32,122 bases of DNA, taken from assembly GCA_003133075.1 (NCBI GenBank), contig PKZN01000043.1, forward strand, positions 22,475 to 54,596, written 5' to 3'. A program made the translations under genes and the position numbers. Positions within the stretch are counted from its first letter, which is position 1. Each line of letters starts with the position of its first letter. Under the pieces are notes generated by a model. The model was given only the letters and a program-made list of their open reading frames with translations, was not told where the DNA came from and did no database searches. Origin of the DNA: Acidimicrobiaceae bacterium (lineage in GTDB: Bacteria > Actinomycetota > Acidimicrobiia > Acidimicrobiales > RAAP-2). Of the stretch, positions 1 to 8,940 are shown one piece after another.

Positions 1-15
1 TTCGCGGGGGGACCG

Positions 16-345
16 ATGGGCGTATTGGGGGCAGCGGCAGCGGCGGGCGGAATCGGCCTCATCGGAGTAATCATCATTATTGCTTTGTATTTCATCCCCA
101 CGATCGTCGCGACGTCACGCAAGGTCACAAATGCTGGCTCCGTCTTCGTGATCAATTTTCTTCTTGGATGGACTCTCGTGGGTTGGGCCGTGGCGCTCGC
201 CATGGCGGTCAAATCCAAGACGCCTCAAGTTGTGGTGGTGCAGTCGCCAATTCCGCTGCCTGGTTGCGTCAAGTCCGGTACGGGACTTTTACCGGGACAG
301 CAATTTTGTTCGAATTGCGGCGCCCCTCGCTCAAGCGCTAACTGA
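16..345 (+). CDS. Superinfection-immunity-like membrane protein with zinc-ribbon tail
   Basis: A 109-residue protein. An Ala/Gly-rich start leads into two hydrophobic segments (about residues 10-32 and 43-64) joined by a short basic loop. The pattern ALYFIPTI... NFLLGWTLVGW matches the superinfection-immunity (T4 Imm-like) membrane family. The C-terminus carries half of a zinc ribbon (FCSNCGAP). The upstream partner CxxC appears degraded to a single Cys in GCVKSG, so the ribbon may not bind metal. The ATG follows a G-rich stretch. It probably sits in the inner membrane. In phages such proteins block DNA entry by related phages, but small proteins of this family are also common on chromosomes with no known role. 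Family assignment is by eye; the function is inferred. Confidence 0.6.
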   Translation: MGVLGAAAAAGGIGLIGVIIIIALYFIPTIVATSRKVTNAGSVFVINFLLGWTLVGWAVALAMAVKSKTPQVVVVQSPIPLPGCVKSGTGLLPGQQFCSNCGAPRSSAN

Positions 346-588
346 ATTGATCGCACCTATCGGAGTTTCCTGAGGAACTGACCGACCGCGCTTCAACGAG
401 CCTCATCGTTGAGAGGACCAACTTTTGTGGACGATCTATCAGTCCTGAAGCTTGGCGCGGAGTCGCTCCTGTCGAAAGAGCAGTCAATGAGGTGCGTCAG
501 CTCCGTACCCCTTGGATTTCGCTGATCGGGGCCTCAAACCGACTAACCTCACCCACCCTCGAGGTTCTCGAAAGTCGTTGAGAAGTAG

Positions 589-617
589 TTGACACCGTGT
601 AATTACAGTGCTGTAAT
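589..617 (+). promoter_or_regulatory. Near-consensus sigma70 promoter with 16-bp dyad operator
   Basis: TTGACA (589-594), a 17-bp spacer, then TGTAAT (612-617) form a near-ideal housekeeping promoter. The perfect inverted repeat ATTACAG-TG-CTGTAAT (602-617) overlaps the spacer and the -10 box, where a dimeric repressor would block RNA polymerase. Transcription would start near 624 and run into the structured element at 661-746 and the MBL gene at 812. The repressor is not identified. The dyad loosely resembles TACA/TGTA operators of the BlaI/CopY type, but that is only a resemblance. Confidence 0.6.
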
Positions 618-660
618 GGCATCCTTAGCAGTCCAACGCTTGAAGTGCTAAAGCGCGATA

Positions 661-746
661 CGCCAAGGTGGGCAAGGTGCCCACGGAATGTGACAGGAGG
701 CTGGCGCGAACCAGCCTCCTGTCATTCGAACCAACCCGCCTTGGCG
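661..746 (+). ncRNA. Structured RNA element (nested stems) in the leader of the MBL operon
   Basis: Bases 661-672 pair with 735-746 (12 pairs, one G-U). Inside lies a perfect 14-bp hairpin (TGACAGGAGGCTGG, 691-704, with 711-724, loop CGCGAA). A third 6-bp hairpin (GTGGGC/GCCCAC, 668-684) competes with the outer stem. No U-tract follows the strong hairpin, so it is not a classic terminator. Lying between a strong promoter and the MBL start, it could be a leader switch, a processed small RNA or an attenuator. The rest of 346-811 shows no gene. Confidence 0.5.
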
Positions 747-811
747 AAGCTGCCCGATGTCATACAGCTAAGACAGTAGCGCCAGAGCGGGTCCTATAGA
801 GAGGACCTTTC

Positions 812-1903
812 ATGGCTTCCATTTATTACCCCGCGGATGCGGGATTTGAGATTGACTTCTTCCCGGTAGGCGAAGGATCAAGAAGTGGCGACGCGATTGT
901 CGTGCGGTTCGGTCAGGTGAACTCCTCACGAGACAAGCAGTCCGTCGTTGTAGTTGATGGTGGTTACTCGACCACCGGTGACGCGCTCGTCAAGCATCTC
1001 CAAGACGTGGTAGGCACTGACCGTGTTGACCTAATTATTTCTACTCACCCCGATACGGATCACATCAACGGTCTCTGTACTGTGATTGAAACTCTCGAAG
1101 TGGATGCACTTTGGATGCATCTGCCCTGGGACCACACGGAAGATCTCGCTCGACTCTTTCACGATGGCCGCATTACTGACAACAGCGTGAGCAAGAAACT
1201 ACGAGATGAACTCACCGGTGCGCGAATCTTGGCAGAGGCAGCGCTTGAGCGCGGCGTCCCCGTGACAGAGCCGTTCACGGGTGTCACCGCCTTCGACGGA
1301 CTTCTGCGGGTTCTCGGACCTAGCGTCGACTTCTACGAGAAGCAACTCATCGAGTTCCGAAGCACACCAGAGCCTTCGAGACTGGGGCCTTTGGCCAAAA
1401 TGGCTGAAACCACCAGGCTCGTTCGAGAAAGTTTTGGCGTGGAGACGCTCAAAGACGGTGGGACTACGTCAGCCGAAAACGAGACGAGTGTCATCACCCT
1501 TTTCGACTTCGACCCGAAGCGGGTCTTACTCACTGGCGATGCTGGCATAGCTGCCCTAGACCTCGCGGCAGACCAGCTCGATTCCCTCGGGCTGACACAG
1601 AAGCTCGACTTCATTCAGGTACCCCACCACGGCAGCCGGCACAACGTCGGGCCTTCGATACTGGATCGAATGATTGGCCCGAAGACCAGCCCTGAGCCCC
1701 GGAACGTAACGGCCTACGTATCTGCAGCACCCGGTGGCGGCCCCAAGCACCCCTCACGACAAGTGACGAACGCGTTTACCCGCCGAGGAGCGCGCGTCTT
1801 CGTTACTGAAGGCAATCAGCTCTTTCACAATCACAACGGCTGTCCGCGCCCGGGTTGGGTCGAAATTGAGCCGCTTCCGCTCTTTGATGAAGTTGAAGAG
1901 TGA
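812..1903 (+). CDS. ComEC/Rec2-type metallo-beta-lactamase-fold hydrolase
   Basis: A 363-residue cytosolic protein with the MBL metal-binding motifs in order: HPDTDH (H79, D81, D83, H84), LLTGDAG near residue 240, and VPHHGSRH near 270. The closest style is the ComEC/Rec2-like MBL group, stripped of the membrane channel. Such stand-alone domains are predicted nucleases or phosphodiesterases and recur in predicted defence operons. No signal peptide is seen. The ATG at 812 follows a purine-rich AGAGAGGACC stretch. Its stop overlaps the start of the next gene (TGATG), so the two are translationally coupled and the membrane protein is the likely partner. The substrate is unknown. Confidence 0.75.
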   Translation: MASIYYPADAGFEIDFFPVGEGSRSGDAIVVRFGQVNSSRDKQSVVVVDGGYSTTGDALVKHLQDVVGTDRVDLIISTHPDTDHINGLCTVIETLEVDALWMHLPWDHTEDLARLFHDGRITDNSVSKKLRDELTGARILAEAALERGVPVTEPFTGVTAFDGLLRVLGPSVDFYEKQLIEFRSTPEPSRLGPLAKMAETTRLVRESFGVETLKDGGTTSAENETSVITLFDFDPKRVLLTGDAGIAALDLAADQLDSLGLTQKLDFIQVPHHGSRHNVGPSILDRMIGPKTSPEPRNVTAYVSAAPGGGPKHPSRQVTNAFTRRGARVFVTEGNQLFHNHNGCPRPGWVEIEPLPLFDEVEE

Positions 1904-2619
1904 TGGCAAACGTCGATTCATTTCAGTACCGTTCGAGGGTTCAGCCTGCGCTCTTGTGCGTTCTCCCCTTGTCACTCACTCTCGCATTGGTACTTGGTCT
2001 CTCAGGGAGCGCACTGAGCGGAGCCATCTCGTTTGCTGCAAGCACCGGTGTGTTCTATTTCATTGCGACGCTGGTAAGAGATCGCGGCAAACGACTCCAG
2101 GATGAACTTTGGTCTTCGTGGGGAGCACCACCGACGACTCTGTTGTTGAGAGGTGATGCAGAGGACTCCGTCGAAGTTCGCACACGACGATGGCAGCTCA
2201 TGCGAGGGATAATGCGCGATGGCATCATCGAGATTGACGGGGCGGCGCCATCCGACGGAGAGATAGAGGTTTATGTCGCTCGATTACGCGAACTGACTCG
2301 GGATCGCGACCAGTTTCATTTGATTGCCGCAGAGAATGCAGGCTACGGATTTCGGCGAAACACACTTGGCCTTCGACCACTCGGTATTTGCCTTGGACTT
2401 GTCGCATTAGGTGTCGCGGTCGTTGCTTCGCTCGTCGCCCTGCCCGCTCATTCAACGCAGGCGGCGTTGTTCGGCGCTGCTGCGGTCGGCAACCTAATTG
2501 TCATCGCATTGTGGATTTGGGCTGTCTCGCGAAACTGGGTAAAGAGGCAAGCCTTCAATTACGCCAACGCCCTCCTAGGTTCAGCTGAAGTACTTGTGGG
2601 TGATGCCTCGAATATTTGA
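1903..2619 (+). CDS. Four-helix membrane protein coupled to the MBL hydrolase
   Basis: I do not recognise the family. About 238 residues with two N-terminal hydrophobic helices (about 15-50), a central soluble stretch of about 95 residues rich in charged residues, and two C-terminal helices (about 150-172 and 183-205). This layout (2 TM, cytosolic domain, 2 TM) resembles small membrane effectors found beside enzymatic sensors. The start is ambiguous between GTG 1900 and ATG 1903; the ATG overlaps the previous stop. It is the last gene before convergent genes at 2743. The inferred role is a membrane partner or effector of the MBL protein. Confidence 0.6.
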   Translation: MANVDSFQYRSRVQPALLCVLPLSLTLALVLGLSGSALSGAISFAASTGVFYFIATLVRDRGKRLQDELWSSWGAPPTTLLLRGDAEDSVEVRTRRWQLMRGIMRDGIIEIDGAAPSDGEIEVYVARLRELTRDRDQFHLIAAENAGYGFRRNTLGLRPLGICLGLVALGVAVVASLVALPAHSTQAALFGAAAVGNLIVIALWIWAVSRNWVKRQAFNYANALLGSAEVLVGDASNI

Positions 2620-2742
2620 ATGGCGGCGATGCCGTTTCGACTCGGTCGGCATCCTTGTTTTGCACTCATCAGTCGCTCGACGCTGCGGCGTCAGGGACTC
2701 ATAATTTCCTGCAGCATCGTGCAACTGACACGCCTCTTCGTT

Positions 2743-3282
2743 CTAGCCATGGTGGGTCACGATCTCTGCCACTTCATTGAAGGTCAGCGAGAGATCGGCG
2801 CTTTCACCAAGTAATTGGGCCAAAGCGACGAGTGATGAACTCCGAGCCTTCAAGATTGCGTTCGTTGATGCTGTGAGTTCGGCAATTGGAACACCAAGAG
2901 CCCTTTCAATCGTCTCCATCGTCTGCTCTTCTCGCAACCCTGCGAGCGTGCGCCAGAGATTTACGTCGAGTTCGTAAGATCGGTCGAGTGAGTGTGCAAA
3001 GGCAGCCCTCTCGCCCAGCGCCCCAGCTAGACAGAACTGAAGACTACTTAGCGGATCTTCTCTCACCCTTCTTTCGAAATCTTCGATGGAGGTGAGACGT
3101 ACACCGCCACCTATCACACGAGTCTCGTCGAACCGATGATTCCACGGATCACTGTTTACCGAAACGTCAACGAACGAAACGCCGAGATGTATGGCGACAA
3201 CTGCGTGAGAAGCTTCGTGAACGACGGCGTGGCTCAATCCCCCGTGTTCTTTACAGAGGCTGTCCCAGAAGAGGTCTGTCAC
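2743..3282 (-). CDS. M41-like zinc peptidase (HEASH) downstream of the TIR gene
   Basis: A 179-residue protein with HEASH at residues 22-26, the HExxH zinc motif in the form typical of FtsH-type M41 peptidase domains (HEAGHA), followed by a GGGVR segment and an FCLAGALGERAAF helix that matches the M41 pattern of a conserved helix with metal-ligand context. There is no AAA domain or membrane segment, so it is a stand-alone peptidase domain. The likely start is GTG 3282 with a weak ribosome site. It lies in the same frame as the upstream TIR gene: only the TAA at 3346-3348 and 21 open codons separate them. Likely a partner or effector of the TIR protein. Confidence 0.65.
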   Translation of the reverse strand: MTDLFWDSLCKEHGGLSHAVVHEASHAVVAIHLGVSFVDVSVNSDPWNHRFDETRVIGGGVRLTSIEDFERRVREDPLSSLQFCLAGALGERAAFAHSLDRSYELDVNLWRTLAGLREEQTMETIERALGVPIAELTASTNAILKARSSSLVALAQLLGESADLSLTFNEVAEIVTHHG

Positions 3283-3345
3283 GCGAGCCGACTCGCCGAG
3301 TCTTGCCGGTGGCGGTGGGCCAACGCCGATAGCGAAATGTCCCTG

Positions 3346-4902
3346 TTAATGGTGGAGAACACTTCGAACGCGCTCGATGAGTTCGAAGCAACCGCCGTCT
3401 AAGGCATTGAACGAGATGCCCCCATCGCTCAATACCCGAATACGCTTCACGTCACCGGCTCTTATGGCGATCGTCGAGAGTTCGCTGGCAAGCGCGGACT
3501 CAGGATCGTCCTGAGCGAGGAAGCGAACCGCTTCAGCCACAATCTGTTGAATCTCTGCAGCAAGCCTTGACCGGTCGACGGTGTCAAAAGTACCTTGAAG
3601 GCCGTCATACAAAGTCTGCCACCGTGCAACGTAACCAAGAAGTTGACTTCGAACCCCGGCGAGATTCGATTGCGGATTGCTCTCCCCTTGACCCTCAGAT
3701 GAGAGCAACGAGTCGTACTCTTCGTTACTCAAGTCAGTCGGCGTCACGACGCCGAAGTGAGCAGCAATCCTCCTTATTGCGCGGTCGACGTCGTCCTGGT
3801 CCGCGAGGTGCACACCTTGAACTTTTCCAACGAGGGGACCCGGAACGTCGGATGGCTCAATTTCCACGAAGAGCGGGATGACGAGCTTTCTAAGTGCCCA
3901 CGCGCTAGCCGTCTCCCAGATGACGTAAGCGCTCGAAGCACTCTTGTGCGTGAGGACCACGAGTAGGGCACTTGAACCTAAGAGACCTTCGTCAAACATT
4001 CTTCGCGACGGGTCCGCTCCCGGTTCGATACTGGTTGGAGAGAAGAACACATCGACGCCCGGCAGTCGCTCTACGAGCAGCGGCACTAGTTTCTCAGCTA
4101 CGGACCGGCTTCTTCCATTGCTCCAGGAGATGAAGAGAATCGGCTCTTGCTCGGAGTTATCTCGGACATCATCGAGAGTTCTCGAGTCGAAGACCTCTGC
4201 GCCGGGGTATTTCGGAGTTGTGTCGGGGACTGAAGCGAGGCTCTGTTCAGGCTCAGGTTCGACAAATTCCTGCACATCAAATGCTGAGCGGACTTGGAAC
4301 GTTGGCGCCATCATGCCTGCTTGTGCAGCTATCTCCGCTCGCACGACGTCCTGACGAGCCACAAGGTCCTCAATGTTCGTGACATCTCGAAATTGACGAA
4401 CGAATCGGGAGTCGACTTCCATACGCCAACTATCGCCACTGGAACCCGAGCCACCGAATGGAGACGGATACTCATTGGAGAGAACTTTGTACACACGATT
4501 CGAGAGGTCGCCATCCAGTTTCGACGGCGGCTCCGTTAGAGGGTCCTCGCTTGAAACAAAGGGAGTCTCGGCATCCGAGAGGTAAGACACCACCGCTCTT
4601 TGGACTGCTCTGACGCAGACCGTGACTAAGGGACCCGCTCTTGGCACCCACATGAGATGGCGAAGATGGAGGGTGAGATATTGCAAGTAGATAGGCCTTG
4701 CTTCGTTCAGTACCCGTGGCTTACTGTCGATGACGTCTTGCACTGAGATTGACTCGCCCGCTCGATCAAAGTGACGCTGCAATTCGCTAGCGGTGGGCCA
4801 CTCGCCGGTACGGGCAAAACTCTGGTAAGTCTCCTCCACAACCTCGCGATTTGCCTCGACCCAAAGGCCCGCTGCCTTAGCTGAGTTCGAGTGATCGCTC
4901 AT
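3346..4902 (-). CDS. TIR-domain protein, probable NAD-consuming effector
   Basis: From ATG 4902 the product has 518 residues; the track's start at 5007 adds 35 residues of non-conserved appearance. The first 220 residues contain a winged-helix-like segment (TYQSFARTGEWPTASEL). A TIR/SEFIR-like domain spans about 253-385: EPILFISWSNGRSRSVAEKL opening strand, then VDVFFSPTSIEPG, ALLVVLTHKS, and IWETASAW with Glu330 at the usual catalytic position. The C-terminal 130 residues are helical. TIR domains in defence cleave NAD or make cyclic ADP-ribose signals; that this one does so is inference. The gene heads a two-gene unit with the HEASH peptidase. The ribosome site is poor. Confidence 0.75.
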   Translation of the reverse strand: MSDHSNSAKAAGLWVEANREVVEETYQSFARTGEWPTASELQRHFDRAGESISVQDVIDSKPRVLNEARPIYLQYLTLHLRHLMWVPRAGPLVTVCVRAVQRAVVSYLSDAETPFVSSEDPLTEPPSKLDGDLSNRVYKVLSNEYPSPFGGSGSSGDSWRMEVDSRFVRQFRDVTNIEDLVARQDVVRAEIAAQAGMMAPTFQVRSAFDVQEFVEPEPEQSLASVPDTTPKYPGAEVFDSRTLDDVRDNSEQEPILFISWSNGRSRSVAEKLVPLLVERLPGVDVFFSPTSIEPGADPSRRMFDEGLLGSSALLVVLTHKSASSAYVIWETASAWALRKLVIPLFVEIEPSDVPGPLVGKVQGVHLADQDDVDRAIRRIAAHFGVVTPTDLSNEEYDSLLSSEGQGESNPQSNLAGVRSQLLGYVARWQTLYDGLQGTFDTVDRSRLAAEIQQIVAEAVRFLAQDDPESALASELSTIAIRAGDVKRIRVLSDGGISFNALDGGCFELIERVRSVLHH

Positions 4903-5132
4903 TGGCCAAACAATACGGACCGGGTGTGACTTGATGCTTGACCTTGAGACGGTCTTCGGGAACGGCCCGACGACCTGCACACACCCTCCGCCCTTCCCAG
5001 CACACAACTCGCGTTCGTACCCATACCAGCCATCCTGTCCTCAGGTCCCCTCTCCCTCAGAAGCATTTCGTCTCTCCTTCAGTAAGCCTTCGATTTTTTG
5101 TCTCACACGTCTGGCACTCTCGGCGGAACTCG

Positions 5133-5151
5133 CCCAACGCCGACAGTTGGG
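5133..5151 (+). other. Inverted repeat upstream of relaxase, candidate oriT stem
   Basis: CCCAAC-gccgaca-GTTGGG is a perfect 6-bp inverted repeat with a 7-base loop, ending 21 bp before the MobF relaxase start. A second overlapping pairing (CGGCG with CGCCG) is possible. MobF relaxases bind a hairpin beside nic, often next to their own gene, so this is a reasonable oriT candidate. No nic sequence is identified. Confidence 0.35.
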
Positions 5152-5172
5152 TGCGATGGAAGTCCTGACATC

Positions 5173-8100
5173 ATGATGACGATCCGACGCCTCACCATCG
5201 GATCTGGCTACAAATACCTGCTCAAGTCCATCGCTGTTGGCGACGGGCCCACGAGTGCCGATACCTCAAATCTCGTCCGCTACTACAGCGAGTCCGGCAC
5301 GCCACCGGGCGTGTTTCTCGGCGCAGGTCTTGGCGGACTTGACGGCGGCCGCGGTGTTGCGACGGGCCAGAGCGTCACCGCAGAGAACCTCAGACGGATG
5401 CTTCAAGAATGCGCCGATCCCGTGACGGGAGAGGTGCTCGGTCGTGCCCCGAGTGCGAAAGCCGTCGGAGGCTTCGACCTCACCTTCAGCCCTTCGAAGA
5501 GCGTGTCCGTTGCCTGGGCACTTGGTGACAGGCAGACCCGCGACGTCGTTTACCGGTGCCACCAACAAGCGGTCGCCGAGGTCCTCGCCTACGCCGAGCG
5601 CGACGTTTTCCGCACCCGGTCCGGCACTCGAGGCTGCGTCGAAGAAGAAACGCTCGGCGTCGTAGCGGCGAGCTATACCCACTTCGACTCGCGCGACGCA
5701 GATCCCCAGCTTCACGATCACGTCGTCGTTCTTAATCGCGTCCAGGCGACGAGCGACGGCCGCTGGCGCACGCTGGACAGTCGAGGACTGTTCTCGTCAG
5801 CGGTGATGCTCTCCGAACTCCACCAAGGTGTGTTGTCCGACCTGCTCACTGAAGAACTCGGTTGGGACTGGACACCGCACGCTCGACGTTCCAGTCCGGT
5901 TCCCAAGTGGGAGGTCGCTGGCGTCTCGCCAGCGCTCATGGGCGAGTTCTCACGGCGCACTGCGGCGATCGTCACAGCCAAGGACCAACTCATCGCCGAG
6001 TTCGAGATTGACCACGGCCGCCCCCCCACTGACGTCGAAGTGTTGAAGTTGCGCCAGACCGCAACGATCGCGACGCGACGCGCGAAGAAGGGCCTCAGTC
6101 TCGGCCAACTGACCACGACGTGGACCGTCCGCGCCCGCCCCTACCTCGACGACGAACCGACCGCCTGGGTCCACGAACTAGGCAATAACATCGTGGCCAC
6201 GTTCGCGAGCGGCGACTTTACCGACGAGATCTTGCGCGATCTGGCGAGAGCATCATTGGACGTAGTGAGCTCGAAGCGTCCAACGTTTTCGAACGCCAAC
6301 ATTCAGGCCGAAGTTCTTCGCCAGCTGCAGGCAGTCCGTTTCAGTGATCCTTCTGAACGCATCCTGACGGCGAAGCGCACAACCGAACTCGCGCTGAAAC
6401 AAGCTCTCCTCATTACCATGCCGAGCCTGCACCACACGCCACGTTTTCTACTCCGCAATGACGGTTCTTCGAAGTTCCAGTCAACCGGGCACTGGCTCTA
6501 CACCACGAAGACGTTGCTCGACGCCGAAGCGCGCCTGCTCGCCGCAGGTCAGCGAGTCGACGCGGACGTGGTGCCCAGGAGTGCCGCATCGACCATCACC
6601 AAGAGCCGTCTCCCCGGCACGGGGCTTACCCTGTCCGAGGACCAGGCGCGCTGCCTGCACGCCATCACCACATCCGGTCGAGCGCTCGACCTACTGGTCG
6701 GACCGGCGGGCACCGGCAAGTCAACCGCGATGGCGGGCCTGCGAGCTGTCTGGGAGGTCGGTCACGGTCAAGGCTCGGTTCTGGGACTCGCCCCGTCCGC
6801 GGCGTCGGCGGAGGTCCTGGCAGAGGAGATGGGTATCGAAACCGACAACCTCGCGAAATGGATCTACGAACACCGCCAACACGGTCGACGCGTGCGCGAG
6901 CTTGCAACCTTACGGGAACGAGCCCGCACGGTCCGACGCTTCGGTCGCGGATCGAGTTCCCATTTACGCTCGGCGGCCGCTCAACGTGAAGCGGTCCTTC
7001 AACGTTGGACGCTCCGTGCGGGACAGCTGGTGGTCGTGGACGAAGCCAGTCTCGCCTCGACCTTCGCCCTCGACGAACTCGTGTCCGCTGCCGGCGACGC
7101 AGGGGCAAAAGTGGTGCTCGCCGGTGACTGGGCGCAGCTCTCCAGCATTGACGCCGGCGGAATGTTTCGTACATTGGTACGCGACAGGGGCGACGACGCA
7201 CCGACGTTGAGGGACGTTCGACGGTTCAAGTCCGCATGGGAGAGGTGCGAAAGCCTGAAGATCCGACGCGGCGATCCCACTGCGCTCCACGCCTACCACT
7301 CCCGCGACCGAATTGTAGAAGGCAGTCGCGACCATCTCCTCGACTCGCTCTACGCAGCGTGGAACGCCGACTGTGAACGCGGACGACGATCGCTCATGCT
7401 GGCCGGTGACGCCGAGACCGTCGCGGAGCTCAACCTGCGAGCACAGACCGACCGAGTAAAGAGTGGCCTCGTTGTTGACGTCGTCGGTCGCGGAGGCGGC
7501 TTGATGGTCGGCGTGAACGACCTGGTGGTGACGCGCCAGAACGATCGTCGACTCGTCACCGACGGGGGGTGGGTGAAGAACGGCGACGAATGGCGCGTGT
7601 TCGCGGCACATAAGGACGGTTCGCTGAGCGTCATGCGTACTAAGGGCTCTGCCTCAGTGCGGTTGCCAACCCGCTACGTTGCCGAGCACGTTGATCTGGC
7701 TTACGCGTCGACGGCGCACCGCGCCCAGGGTCGCACCGTCGACACCGCGCACGCCTTCGTGAGTCCGGCCACGACTCGCGAGGTCCTCTACGTCGCGCTC
7801 ACCCGTGGCGCTGAGGCTAACCACCTCTATGTGGACACCCACTACGACCCTGATCCCGATACGGGCCACGACGGTCTAGCCGCGACACCGAGCGCGGTTG
7901 AGGTGCTGGAAGGGGTGCTGCGGCGCGAGGGGGCAGAAGTGTCCGCCACCGACATGATTCGTACGGCTCAGAGTGTGTCCATTGCCACGTTGGTCGCGGA
8001 ATACGAGACCATCGTCGCCTTAGCTGATGGTGAGCGCTGGAAGACGCTACTTCTCAAGTCGGGACTCAGCGGCGCAGAGCTCGCGCGAGCAACGTCCTCC

Positions 8101-8721
8101 CCCGCTTATCCCACCTTGGTCTCAAAACTGCGGGAGGCGGAGCAGAGAGGTCTCGACGTTTCGGTCGATCTTCGCCTGCTCGTTAAGGGCCGTTCCTTCG
8201 ACGACGCGGTTGACGTGGCGAACGTGCTCCATCAGCGCGTCAATGACTTTCTGAGCGCGGTGGATTTTCCTGCTCTCGTCGATGAGCAGCTCGTAGTCGG
8301 TCTCTTTCCGCGACCGATTGCCTCCATTGATTCCGACACCGACAGGGCAATCGGGGATCGCGTCGACGCCATCGAACAACGGGCGCGCGAACTCGCAACT
8401 CTCGCAATTGAACGCGGCGACGACTGGGTACGGGCGTTCGGTTCTCCACCAGCGGACCGTGACGCTCATGAGTGCTGGCTACGGGTCGTCACCGACGGCG
8501 CCGCTTATCTTGAGCGCTGGGGAGGTGAGGACATAGTCCGGCATTCTGGTAACAATCCCCAAGCCTGTGACCAGGACTCTCACCGAAATCGCATTCTTGC
8601 TGCCGCGCAGATCGTCAACACCGACTTCGCGATACCGAGTGCGCGACTGGAATCTGTCTCCTCAAATTCAGAAAACGCTCTTCCTCAGATTTGGAGCCAA
8701 GACTTTGTGCTCGAAACGTAA
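5173..8721 (+). CDS. MobF-family (TraA/TrwC-like) conjugative relaxase-helicase
   Basis: A protein of 1182 residues, of normal family length, starting MMTIRRLTIGSGYKYLL, the standard MobF opening. Tyrosines in LVRYYSESG (about 36-37) are candidate nicking residues. The three-His metal site is visible in THFDSRD and QLHDHVVV (about 170-183). A RecD-like helicase follows: Walker A GPAGTGKST near residue 510, Walker B VVVDEASLAS, the late motif STAHRAQGRT, and YVALTRGAEANHLYVD. It nicks oriT and leads the strand during transfer. ATG 5173 (or 5176) is chosen because the earlier 25 codons fall outside the conserved start. No mating-pair genes are visible, so mobilization by another system is likely. 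Confidence 0.93.
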   Translation: MMTIRRLTIGSGYKYLLKSIAVGDGPTSADTSNLVRYYSESGTPPGVFLGAGLGGLDGGRGVATGQSVTAENLRRMLQECADPVTGEVLGRAPSAKAVGGFDLTFSPSKSVSVAWALGDRQTRDVVYRCHQQAVAEVLAYAERDVFRTRSGTRGCVEEETLGVVAASYTHFDSRDADPQLHDHVVVLNRVQATSDGRWRTLDSRGLFSSAVMLSELHQGVLSDLLTEELGWDWTPHARRSSPVPKWEVAGVSPALMGEFSRRTAAIVTAKDQLIAEFEIDHGRPPTDVEVLKLRQTATIATRRAKKGLSLGQLTTTWTVRARPYLDDEPTAWVHELGNNIVATFASGDFTDEILRDLARASLDVVSSKRPTFSNANIQAEVLRQLQAVRFSDPSERILTAKRTTELALKQALLITMPSLHHTPRFLLRNDGSSKFQSTGHWLYTTKTLLDAEARLLAAGQRVDADVVPRSAASTITKSRLPGTGLTLSEDQARCLHAITTSGRALDLLVGPAGTGKSTAMAGLRAVWEVGHGQGSVLGLAPSAASAEVLAEEMGIETDNLAKWIYEHRQHGRRVRELATLRERARTVRRFGRGSSSHLRSAAAQREAVLQRWTLRAGQLVVVDEASLASTFALDELVSAAGDAGAKVVLAGDWAQLSSIDAGGMFRTLVRDRGDDAPTLRDVRRFKSAWERCESLKIRRGDPTALHAYHSRDRIVEGSRDHLLDSLYAAWNADCERGRRSLMLAGDAETVAELNLRAQTDRVKSGLVVDVVGRGGGLMVGVNDLVVTRQNDRRLVTDGGWVKNGDEWRVFAAHKDGSLSVMRTKGSASVRLPTRYVAEHVDLAYASTAHRAQGRTVDTAHAFVSPATTREVLYVALTRGAEANHLYVDTHYDPDPDTGHDGLAATPSAVEVLEGVLRREGAEVSATDMIRTAQSVSIATLVAEYETIVALADGERWKTLLLKSGLSGAELARATSSPAYPTLVSKLREAEQRGLDVSVDLRLLVKGRSFDDAVDVANVLHQRVNDFLSAVDFPALVDEQLVVGLFPRPIASIDSDTDRAIGDRVDAIEQRARELATLAIERGDDWVRAFGSPPADRDAHECWLRVVTDGAAYLERWGGEDIVRHSGNNPQACDQDSHRNRILAAAQIVNTDFAIPSARLESVSSNSENALPQIWSQDFVLET

Positions 8722-8940
8722 GCACGCTGAGCGATGAGTCACCCATCTGGAAATCGGCAAGTACCCCGTCAAGAGGCGTAGTCGCGCAGGAAAAACGTCC
8801 CATCTGAGGTTCTGGACGTAAATCTTCCATTCCTCACAGTCGCTTCGAATTACACGAGCTCATTGATGAAAGGTGCGAGCCGTTGCCGAACACTAACTGA
8901 GTACGGGCGCGAATGCTTCGAGCCCGCTACTGGAGAGACA

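Noticed and set aside
2690-2705. CGTCAGGGACTC resembles the edge tRNA end CTGAGGGACTC
   Set aside because: Only about 9 identical bases with no T-loop or acceptor context; not a credible attachment-site copy.
6458-7210. 250-aa plus-strand ORF and 215-aa minus-strand ORF (6964-7611) inside the relaxase
   Set aside because: Out-of-frame shadows of the helicase domain with Arg/Pro/Ser-rich composition.
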